Source of the DNA: Xiphophorus maculatus
Lineage: Eukaryota > Chordata > Actinopteri > Cyprinodontiformes > Poeciliidae
Direction of reading: 5' to 3'
Assembly (NCBI RefSeq): GCF_002775205.1
Contig: NC_036450.1
Span: forward strand, 13,349,479-13,413,478
DNA: 64,000 bases
In this document: piece by piece, positions 23,836-35,800 of the stretch
How the letters are laid out: each line of letters opens with the position of its first letter
Numbering within the stretch: the stretch's first letter is position 1
Program-made: the position numbers and the translations under genes
The notes under the pieces: generated by a model
Database searches by the model: none
What the model saw: the letters and a program-made list of their open reading frames with translations, nothing else
Told to the model about the DNA's origin: nothing

Positions 23836-26800
23836 TTAGGCAGACTTCTTTAAAGAGCTCATGGACATGAGGATACTTGGATTCTCTTCCATGACTCGCA
23901 CCAGTAAGTTGTCAATGTACTGCTCCAGCTCTGATATCTTTTTATCTCTCTCGGAGAGCTGGCTCTCCTGTTTCAACAACAGAGCGATCAGTTCCTCTCG
24001 AGTTAGCTGGGAGTATGGCCCTGATCTCCCTGTGCCAATCTGTGGGAGGGACATGAAGTAAAGAGACAACGATAATCTTTGATCATGAAAACCAAAGGAA
24101 ACGTCACAGCAATCTCTAGATTGGCATTAAACATTTAGCTAAAGTTGAAAAAAGAAGAATACATACGTTTGTTTTGTCCTGAACTCCATTACAGTCTAAT
24201 TCTGTGGCTTTATCATTTCCAACTTTACCAACTGAGTCAGACTGCTGCTCCAGAGGATTAAGGGGTTTTACAGGCTGAAGTCTGCAATAACAAAAGGGTT
24301 GAGAATGAAACATGTAAAGAGAATGGCAAGATGAAGCAAAATGTCGTAAAGGCAAGGGAATTTGTTTAAAAATTACATATCAACTCAATGAAAGCCATCA
24401 ACTATTGAAACCCTTTTTTTTGCATGTTATTTTTAGAAATGCTCAAACTCCTTCAGATTGCATCGCATCTAAATAATTTTTAAATCTCTCCATTTTTTAA
24501 TGATTCATTGATCAATGCTCTCTGAGATGTGCAAAGCTTAGAATATTGTTTTATATCCCGATCATGCTTTAAACCTCTCCACAACTTTATGTTGTCCCGA
24601 TTCTGTCTGCTGTAATCCTTGTTTTTTATGATGCTGTTTATTTACTAATGTTACTTTCTCAGAGGCTCTACTTCAAAATGCTGCAATTCTTTGTGCTTGT
24701 CCATCACATCAAATCCCAATGATGGTTCTGATTTGACAAAGTATGAACAACGATAATTTGCAAGGTACTGCAAACATACCAACGATTAAACTAGACAAAT
24801 TAATGCTGAGGACTAAAGCGTCTTACCTGCGTGAAACTGCAGGAGGTCCCTCCTCTCTTGCACCAGCCATGGTCTTCTTGGACTCTTTGTTTGGATTCTC
24901 TTGGACCTGTACGTGACTTTTGACCTCTTGTGTGTTGCATGCCTTGTTTGGAGCAGTTTCTCCAATGTCATCTAAAACATCAGTTTCGCCATGGTTTCGA
25001 CTGACAATGGAGCTTGAAGGAGTGTCATTGGGATCAGGCGGTAGGGGAGCTCGAGCTATTTTTGAGGATTTGACTTTAGCAGAATCTTTGTCAGCAGCTT
25101 GTGATTTCACAGGAGGCCAAACTGCTGGATTAGTTGTAACAAAGGTTGTTGCATCATTATGAACCGTGAGCTCATTTTCCTCATCATCATCTTCAAACGG
25201 GTTTAAACCACAAACAGCTCCGTCTTTAATCTCCACCACGCCTCTGTGAAGCTCATCTTCAGCAGTGCACGGTATGGATGGAGCAGGACGTTTATTGTGT
25301 TTGCCTGTTTCTTCTTGGGCAGAATCATGTTCCGTCGTGCTCTGGGTGTTTCTCAAATCTTTGGAAGACCTGTTTAGAGGAGCGATCATCTGCACTGAGC
25401 GCTGGGGAGCAACGCTGACAGTTTTGACATCTTTGTCTTTACTCTGCTTGTTAATTTGTGGCAGATGTTGTGTCGACGTCTCCTCCTCCTTCTGTTTCTG
25501 TCTGTCCAACTGATTCCTTCCCGGAGGCTTAGGAGCCGCTCTCTTTTCCCGCTGAATGTTAGTTGGATCCTTGTCCCTGGTGGAAGCTGTCCCGCTTTCC
25601 ACTGATGACGCAGCTGACTGACATCTGAAAATGACAGAGATACAAGTGTGGGCAAAAGTTGGCTGTCAATTAATCAGACATTCCACAGTGACGCAAAAAT
25701 ACTGAGTCAAGAAAACATATTCAAACACAAATGTTTCCATTTTTATTCAGTGTATTCTGATATACTACAAATAGTCTGTTGTGTTATTTAGAGTTTAATA
25801 CACATGAACATTATATATATATTTAAATTAGTAATCCAATTCAGTTGCCCATTTTTGGATTAAACCACAAACACTGCACAAGAAGAAATGTTTCATGATA
25901 TTTCTATTCTGACCACTGTACAGTATTTTATTGTAACTATTGATTTTTTAAAATCTTGTATATCTAGTCTTGCTACTACCCCTAAACTTCCCCTCTTTGG
26001 TCTGTTTCTATGTGATCCTTATTTCCACCAAAGAGACTCTCAAAAGCTTTTAGATCCCTTGGCCATCTCACGCACAGTCCAATGTAGATTATTAATATTT
26101 TATGTGATAAGCTAACACAAAGTGGTGATGGCGATCAAATGGAAGGAAAATAATGATCTGGCTTTTATGGAAGAGTAGCAAGAAGAACAGCACCGCTCAA
26201 GACTGCCATAAGAAGTCCTATTTAAAGTTTCCTACTGATGCTTGCAGTAGGAAATACTGCAAGCATCTGAAAGTGGGTACTTGGATGCCTTCTGTTAATT
26301 ATGCTATGTAACCATCACTACACATCTTTCCTATAGTGATTCATATTGAGGGAATGATTTTCTTTAGCACAGACAGAGAAGAAGTTCAGAGTTGATAAGA
26401 AGATGATTGAAAGAAAAGCACAAAGGGCAATCCTGGAAGAAAATCTGTTAGCAGCCAGAAAATAAAGATTAACCTTTCAGTTCAACCACCCTAAAAATAT
26501 ATATAGAGCTAGAGAGTTTAGATTGAAGTGTTTCCATGTGTTAGAACGACCTAGTCAAAGTTAAGACCTAAATCCTATTTAGATTGTGAAGAGATTTGAA
26601 AATTAATGTTTACAGATGCTTTCCATCCAATATGAGTTTCAGCTGCTTAAAAATAAATACATAAATAAAAGCAATCAGATGAAATTGTAGTTAAATATTG
26701 GCTTGGGTAGGTGTTGATGCAAATGCCAACTAAACTTTAGAGGTCTTGAGCTTTTTAAAAAATTCCTTCCACTTCATTTAAACTAACACAAAATAAAATG

Positions 26801-29800
26801 CATATTTCACAATATCCCAAATAAATACAGATATTTGTCCCTGCAATGTGATGAAATGTTAAAACTCTCAAGAAGGATGAATACTCTAGCAGTGAACTGT
26901 AAACAGCTTCTTCACATAATACTTGATACAATGAGGCAAGGCTGTGAAATGCTCTTCATCCTTCAGCCCAGGCTGCTCTCTCCTTCAAACTAACACATGA
27001 GCTCAAAGCCATGCAATATTTATGCAGGTATCAGCCGCCTGTTGCATTTAGAAGAGAAGTGTTGAGACGATCGGTCACAGAGCTCTAACAGACTGAAAAA
27101 CGAGATATGGGAAACGTTCAGATGAACACTAATATTTTCATCAAGTATTTAAATCCCTATTCACTGCCTCTTTTATTGTTCTGCAGGCTAACGTCAGCTA
27201 CATCTCAATCCTTCAACCACAATGTAACCATTTAAATAATTAATACTTACTCCAATACATTTAAAACTACTTTTAGTAATTGATTTTAAGCTTTGTACAG
27301 AAGTTCATTGTTTCCAAATATTTATCATTTAAAATCAATCTTTCAAATTTACATTAGTTGATGCAAATTTCTGAAACGTTTTTTAAATATCTCCTTTATC
27401 CTTTCAAGTAAGCTGGCCTCTCTTCCTGTTGTCCCATGTTCCTACACAAGTTTTCCCCTTAAAGTTTAGTCCAATCCTTGGTGTTTACATTATTATCTTA
27501 AACAAAACTTCACTGTAAAATTACAGCAAATATTTCTGCAGCAAATATGTAATCCGCACAAGCAAGAGGACTGCAGAAAGGAATCACACAAAGGAGGAAG
27601 TAAGCATGAAGTGAGTAAGAACATCTGGATGTGGGGTTAGAAGAACACAAGACAGAAAAGAAGATGGACACAGAAAGGGGAGTAGGAGACACATTTCAGA
27701 CAATGAGAGAGAAATATAGTCTAGAAATCCTCTTTTCCTGCTTTCTATGACTTTCCACACCTGGAAAAAAGTGGAATCAAGCTCCATAAATTTAAAGAGT
27801 GAAACTGGCATTTCTATATACAAATTATTTTGTGTCTGCATTGATGTCGCTCAAAAACTAAACGCACACACAAAAAAAAACAAGCAAAAAAAAAGCTATG
27901 ATTTTTCCTGCGCTGAATTAAATTTAGGGGTCCACTGTGGGGGAATTAGATAGCAACTAGACAGATGTGGTGTGAGTCACTCTGTGTGGCGTTTGCATGT
28001 CGTTGCCAACCATCCATAAAACAACATGTTGGCCTAATTGGTCACCGTGTCCCGCCTCACTGACCACTGGAGACAAAAGTATCTTTTGAATGTAAGCATA
28101 CTTTTCGTTTTTGAACATTTCTGCTTTTAATGTAACAATTGTAATATTATTCTAATTTTAAATGTAATTTTCATTAACTTTAAGTGGAAAATTACTACAA
28201 CAGAAATAAACCCTTTCAAATGTCAGTGTAATTAATCTATGTATATTTTTCACAGTCATAACTTTTCTGAAATAAATCGACTTTTCAATAACATTCTAAT
28301 TTATTGAATTGGTGTGTACTTTGATCCATTTACTTCAGTTTGGGATGCACATATTTTGACAGACTGAATGAATGACAGATTATTTGTTTAGCCGTTTTTC
28401 TGGTTTAAGAAGCAAAGTTCCGGCATAAACTTGAAATCCAGTTACCGTCACATGCCTTTTGATGCAATAAATCCAGTCATCCTGCATTTTTGTTTGTTGT
28501 TCTTAAGACTTTCAAGAACAGAGATTCAAAAGTTGATGACAGCTTGGAGAAAATATATCCCAGATGTGCGCCAGGAGCACAAAGGCTACATGCAGACTGA
28601 CAGTTTAAATTTTGTATGTGGAATCCTTGCGAGCAAAATTTGTGAGCAAGACATGCTGACGAAGTCAAGGTGGAGGTCAAGGTGGAGCGCTTCTCTGACG
28701 TGTGGATGCAGGAATATATTCCTGAATTCAACATCTCTCCAGAAAAAGAAGTGAGAGTAAAAATTTGATGGACTGCTGGAGTTAAGTTGGCAGATATTTC
28801 AGTGGAGAAACACCAAAAGTGTGCCAGTGAATACAAGCTGCAAGTTTTCATTAGTGATCCATACATCAGGTTCTTTTTGAAGCTGTGCATGTTACCCAAA
28901 CTTCATCCTGCAAAGTCATCATTTACAGAGGCTTAACAGGACAAGAGCAAAAAAAATTAGAACCATTGTTTTATTTCCTTTTCAGAGTATCCCATCATAT
29001 CCTGAAATATTTTCCCTTTGAGGATTATTAAAGTAGAAAATGATAAACTGCTGAGCCTTTCCTAGAAATAGTTCACTCTGCAAATTTAAACAGAATACTG
29101 TATAATCACATATATCATATTGATGCCATGTGCAGAATTAATTATTCTTAGAAGAATAAGTAAAAGGGAAACAACCACATACACTGGATGAGGTGAGGAA
29201 CATATTTTTAAAGATTTATGGTGAGAAAAGATTTGTCATTTCAACCAATTATGCTGAATCATCAGTGAAATACCAATTGAATATTGATCCACTAACCTTT
29301 GATCATCAGATTTTGCTTTAGACAATTTGGGAGTTTCCTCAGGTGGAGCGAAGTTTTCATCAAAAGGATTAGTGGAAATGATTTCTACAGGAACTCCCAT
29401 TTTGATTTTTGTTCCAACACTTTTCTCTTCTTCTTTTATTTTGTTTTCCTTCTTTTCTTTTGCCAACTTTTCCTGCTTCCTTATTTCCTCTTCCCTTCTT
29501 TCCTTCTCATTCCTCTCCTCCCTCCTTATTCTCTCCTCTTCAACCCTCATTTTCTCCAGTTCCTCTTCTCTTTGTTTCTCCGCTTTTATTCTCTCGTCTT
29601 CTGCTCTTTTTCTTTTTTCCTCCTTTAGCATTTTTGCTTGCTCTTCTTTCATTCTCTCTTCTTCTTTTCTTTTTGCTTGTCTCATTTCATCTTCCAACCT
29701 TTGTTTCTCAGCCTTCTCCTCTTCCTCTCTTCTTATTTTCTCTTTCTGGATCTGTTCTTCTTCCTCTCTTTTCACTTGCTCTTCTTCAGCCTTTCTTCTC

Positions 29801-32800
29801 TCCTCTTCCTCTTTTCTCATCTTTTCTATAGCCAGCTTCTCCAGTTCTTCTTGCCTTCTTTTACACTCCTCTTCCTCCTCTTTTTTCTTCCTCTCTTCCT
29901 CCTCTCTTCTGATTTTCTCTTTCTGAATCCTATCCTCCTCCTCCCTTCTTGCACGCTCTTCTTTGGCCTTTCTTCTTTCCTCTTCTTCTTGTCTCAGCTT
30001 TTCTTTAGCCAACTTCTCCTCTTGTTTCCTCCTCTCCTCTTCCTCCCTTTGCATCTTTTCTTGCTCTTCTCTTGCTCTCCTTTCCTGTTCCTCCAGTTCT
30101 TTCCTCTTTGCTAACTTTTCTTCACGTTCTTTCCTTCTCATCTCTTCTTCCACCTTAATCCTTTCCTCTTCCTCTTTTCTGAACTTCTCTTCAGCCTCAA
30201 TCCTTTCTTCCTCTCTTCTCTTTTCTTCCATCAGCCTAGCTTCCTCCTTTTCTCGACGAACCTTCTCTTTTTCTTCCTCTATTCTCATCTTTTCCTTCCT
30301 AAGCATCTCTTCTTCCTCCCTCCGTTTCTTTTCTTGCTCCGTTTTCCTTCTCTCCTCTTCAGCTCTCTCTTGTTCCCTTCTGACTTTCTCTTCTTCAATC
30401 CTCCTTTCTTCTTCCTCCTTCAGTCTCCTTTTTTCTTCAGCTAATTTATGCTCCTCTTCCTGCCTCCTCCTCTCTTGGGCCCTTTCCTCTTCCTTGATTC
30501 TTTCTTCTTCCTCTACTCTCCTTTTTTCTTCTGCCAGTTTTTGTCGCTCTTCCTCCTCTTTCCTGACCTTTTCCTCCTCTTCTCGTCTAAACTTTTCTTC
30601 AGCCAACCTCTCCAGCTCCTTTTGTTGTTTTCTGACGGCCTCCTCTTCCTCTTCCCTCATATCCTTTTCCAACTTGGCCTTTTCTTCTTCCTCTTTTCTT
30701 AAATCGTTAATATTTTCATCTTCTTCCTCTTTCTCTTCCTCATCTTCTTCCATCCAGGGTGAATACTCCCTCACTGCTTTAAGTGAATCCACAGATGGAG
30801 ACGGGTTTTCCGGGACATCCTCCATTGATCCGCGTCCTGAACTTGACAGGCTGAAGCTGGATCCGGCGCGAGACGTCCGAGGCGGCGGCTCCTCGCAGTA
30901 AACATGGCTGCCGTTGATGCACAAATTACTTTGCTCCTGTTTTTGTTGGGCAGAGGATGAATCTTTGCTGTCAGAGCTGCTGGAGTGCTTGTGTATCTTG
31001 AACTTGAACTTCTTTTTGCCTGAAAACACACAAGGAAAATTAACATGCATGCAGAAAGTTAATGAAGGGGTTATAGAAAAAATGCTGACCCTCAGAGGGG
31101 TCCACGTTTAGCCCAGATGATTGGCTCCCGCTCAGCGAGGAGTTCTTCGCAGGCAGGACGGACATGGACTGAGACAAATTCTTCTGCAGGTTGGATTTAG
31201 GAGAAAACAAAGACATCCTTTTGTTTTGCTTCGATTTTCCTCCCTCTCCACCTCCACTAGCGTCCTCTTCTTCGCTGTCTGTCAGAACCTGAGTGGGCGA
31301 AGGCACCACACCTGATGAGGAGTCTTGCTCCTTTTTCTTTCCACGGACTTTATCCTTAAGCTTTCCCAGCCGGGAGCGGGACTTCCCTGCAGCGGAGAGG
31401 TCGAACATGCTGGCGGTCATGTTGTTTCTCATAAACTGGACGTCCAGAAGGACCTCTCCACGGTCTTTGTCCGGCTTACCGGTTTTATCCAGCAATTTAA
31501 ACCACCTGGAAAAGAAACACATATTAGAAATCCATCCTTATATGAACACTGTTGTTGTATGCACATATTATTCTGAAGAAATAAATAAAGATAAAAGATT
31601 TCCATTCAAATTCCGGATTACAGCTGCAAAAGTATTGAGACTAACTCAACTTTTTTATGTAATGTTATAACCACAAACCTCAAGCTGTTTAATGAGATTT
31701 TATGGGGCAGACCAGCACAAACCGGCGTTTGCAAAGTGAAAGAGAAATGATTTGTGGTTTCAAACTTTTATTTTTTTAGACACAAAGATTTGGAAATTGA
31801 GGTCCTGATTTCAATCAGGCCATCACCTTTCAGTGCAGCTTGGGTCAGATTGCATAGAGAGAATCGGTAGTGATGCATTTTAAAGTCTTGCTACAGATTC
31901 TCAGTTGGACTTAAATCTGGATTTTGGGTGGATCGTTCTACTTTGCTTTGATCTAACACTTTCAGTCTGGGCTGCAAGTTTAGTGTCATCGTCCTGCAGA
32001 AACATGACCCTCGACCGCAACCAAGTCTTTTGCTGCCTCAAACAACTTTTCTTCCATGATTAAACCATTTTAGCATAATATATGTAAGGGTGCTTTCGCA
32101 CCTTGATAATTGAGGGAAGACTCAGTTCAAAGAACATGAAAAAATATTTCTTGACATCACAGAGAGGTATTGCAAGGATTTTTTTTAACAGTTTTCAGAC
32201 CACATGTATCATATATGGCATTTCTTCTCTTTGGAAACAAAAAGAAAACATCTCTACATGTGTTTTGAAATATTCCATGAGTAGAATGAGATGCAATCAG
32301 TTTTCATTTGTGCATAATAGCAGCTTAGTTAATAGATGTTGAGTTTGCATTCAGTTTACCGACTTTTGATCCAAGTCAGAGGAGGAATTAATTCAGTTTT
32401 CTACAGGAAGGGATTCTCTGACAGTTTGGATGTTTATAATTAAGTTTTGATGATAAAACCAACAGGAATTATTAAACAGAGAGGAATAGGAAAGCTCAAA
32501 TTTAAGATTTAGAAAGCAAACAAACTTTTTCTTCTTGATATAAAGAACTTGCAGATTTAATCTTAAATCACTTCTTGTTTGAGACACAAACATCCCTTCA
32601 TGCTCCAGACATTTAAATCCACTGAAAATTAACTCCTGAATTAGTTCTGTTCTCAAACCAACCAGATTAGTCTTTGCTTCCCACAGAATTTACAAGCAAC
32701 AAATCTCCAGTTTACCCCATTTTTTACCTTTTAAACAATTGGTGTAAAACAGAAAGAAGTAAACAGCACTACAAAGAAACTCTAAATAAACTGATTGTCG

Positions 32801-35800
32801 TCAATAGAAAGGTGCCCCACCTTCATACTGGTTGTGAAACAATTGATGTTTGGTGGTCGACAGCACAATTTTTACAAAGAAAACTAAAAGAGCCCACTCA
32901 GCATTAAATAAATGCCTATCGGGCAAAAAGCTGAGGTCAGCTCACCACTGAGAAAACGGCTTCGGCTGAAATCTGGATTCTAAAGGAAATGAGGAAATCA
33001 GGAAGGGGCACTGTGAGTGTAAGCAGAAACATGCTGAGCTGTAGCTGCAGGCGTTTCTTTGTTTTAAGAACACCACTGTCTGGGCATGTTTTCATAGTTT
33101 TGAGTTTATATATGACACACAGTATTTACTCCCTGAATTTACAAGCTTCCCAGGAGGCAACAGACATGAAATACCTCAGAGGATTGCTCTCCTCTCATTG
33201 TCCTGCACAAGTTATGTTGCTTAGATTTGCTCTCCTCCTCCTTCCTCAGGAATGCTTCAGATGTGTGGCACAAACAAAATTAAGGAGGGAAGCCGCCTTT
33301 TCCTGGAATTTGATACACGGTTCAGTCACTGCTGTCACAGCCATCCCCCCCCAGCCTCCTGCTCACTGATGGGAAAACTGGAAATTATCTGCACATTTCA
33401 GGCCTTGAGATTGTAAATAATCTGTGCATCCAGCTTGATTTATTCAAAAACATCCTTCAGATATGCACTGCTAAATAGATATTGGATTTATCATGTGGAG
33501 GTGAGAGGGAGGAAGATTAATAGAAAATACTCCGCTTTTTTTTTTATTTCTATGCATAGACAAGTCTTCATTTTATTAATCCTGGCATCTTTTGGACAGT
33601 TTCACTGGCAGATTAGATCAGATTTTCTTAGACTAGCTGTTTAGCTCTTTCATTCTGTGCAAACTAGACACTTTTCTGAGCTAAAAGAATTTAAAAAATA
33701 TAGATATGTAGACAAACCCTCTATATTCTGCTGCAGTAATAAATTAAAGAAAAACAAATCCAAACGTGTGAAAGTTTTTAACATAATTTAAAGCAAAAAA
33801 TTCTACCCACCGCTAAGAGATTTGAGCTCTCATCGTATTTGTAAAAATTTGCAAGTTGTTCTGCTTAATAAGCTCACCCTCCAGGAGTGGATTTATTAAT
33901 CAGCTCTGGGCTCCACCAAGCACCAGTCTGTGTGTTGAATAATCAACACCTAGACCACAGAAGAAGACCTTCAAAGAGAATCAGCGCACGCTCTGTGACA
34001 TCTCCAACATTGATGGTATCCAAGTTCAACACACGGCTAAATGTGAATTTGGCAAACAAATTTCCAAATGGCACCTCATGAAATTTTACACAAGGTCTGC
34101 AAACATGGTGCAGATTTATATTTTGGACTGAATTCTTAAGTAAGTAAACATTTCCTCTAATAATTTGTTATCTTTGCAAAGTCTTTATTTCCTTGACTCA
34201 TTGACTGAATACAGTCATATTCAATAAATCAGAATATGAAGTCCAACAAGGTTTATTTGATTAAAAAGTACATTTAGAAGATAACTTTTAAGCAGATACA
34301 AAATATAGTTTTTATTAAGCTCACATTTGTGTATTAAAATGTTTTTTATTGGTCTGATAACATTATAGTTTTAATGTTGTGTTTTTTATTAACTGTAAGC
34401 AGAAAATCATAATTAACAGAAATAAAGGTTGGAAGACAACAGCTACATTTAGCCACACCTTCATTCCTTTGCTTATTTCTGCCAGTTACATCAATAATCA
34501 TATTTTCAGAGAGGAATCTGGACAAATCAGTGAATTGAGAAGTAAAATTTATGACAGCTATTTTTCTCTTAAACCAGGGAGACGCACCTATGGCATATTC
34601 TGCTCTAAACAGCCATCAGTCATGGAAAACTATTCAAGATATTTAATCCAGATCATCCCTGACTTCAAGAACGGGAGAGTAACTCTTAATCGTAGTAGTA
34701 ATTAGTATTTACTTCAGGATCTCAATTTTCTGGATATTTTAAAATTAAGCCTAAAAGTTAGAGTGGGCATTTTACTGTTTGTTTAGTATTGTACAACAAT
34801 AGAGCATCTACACCACGGGTCACAAAGCCAGACACACTACAAATAAGACAAAAAGAGAAGAAGCAAGTTCCTCAAGTGAAATCAGAGGGGAAGTTGCAAA
34901 AGCATTTGGGTGGAGCCCAACATACTCTGCATGAGGTGGAATTAAACTGGTGCTTGCTCTACAGATGATTTTTAACCTCTCTGAGCTGATACAAAGTGTG
35001 CTACTTTACTGGGCAGACAGTACCGGAGGAGAATGATAGATGACTTAACATTTTTATTTCTTTTTCTTGCAGATACCCATCGTACTTGCTCTGGACACAT
35101 CCTTCCTGGCCCGCTGATAACACAATGGCCCCGAGTGACTCAAGAATTTCTTATCTCACAGCACAGCTGGGAGTGGGAGAACAGCTGAATAAGTAACAAT
35201 GTAGCAGGAAGAAAGTCCAAGGACTAAAACTGTCCGAGTCATGTTACTGGATCAGAAAGGCCAAAAAGGAAGATAAGAAGAGCTTTTAATGGTGTGTTTA
35301 GAATCATTCTTTCAAAAGGGGCTTATAAAACCACTTCATTAAAAAAAAAAATTGTGAACAAGTACAGCAAGTTTTACTGCACTTATTCAGATTCACAGAG
35401 GGTCTAAATTATCCTAAAGGCAAGATCCTGGCCTAACTCTGGCTGGAGGATTGACCATAAGCTGACTGGTTTCCTGGCAGAGTCTTGGCTTTCAAACAGT
35501 CCATACATTTTCAATGTGGCTGATGTTCAGGATATCCCAAAGGCTCCATGTTAGCCTGATTTATCCATTAGAAAACCAGGCTTAATGTGCATCTGGGAAC
35601 ACCGTCCACCAGGACCACACAGTGCTGTGCTGTTTCTAGTCATCTGTTGCTGTTGAGTTGAACTGAAAATTTAGAGCTAATACTTTATTTCACCAAGATT
35701 GTGCAACGCACCAATACAACAGACAGTGAGACAAACCCTCAACGTAATGATGACGACTCCTTTGACAACATATGGCCTGCAGTCTGACTGTATGGTCACA

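Noticed and set aside
28431-28899. Overlapping open frames on both strands in rab11fip1 intron 3, with some helical character
   Set aside because: No family match, no codon bias and no splice-consistent structure; probably chance or an unrecognised repeat.
29963-30901. 312-codon + strand open frame rich in Ser, Phe and Leu
   Set aside because: It is the antisense reading of the E/K/R repeat in rab11fip1 exon 3; GAA/GAG/AAG codons read backwards as TTC/CTC/CTT and never make stops. The same applies to the other + strand frames between 29299 and 30702.
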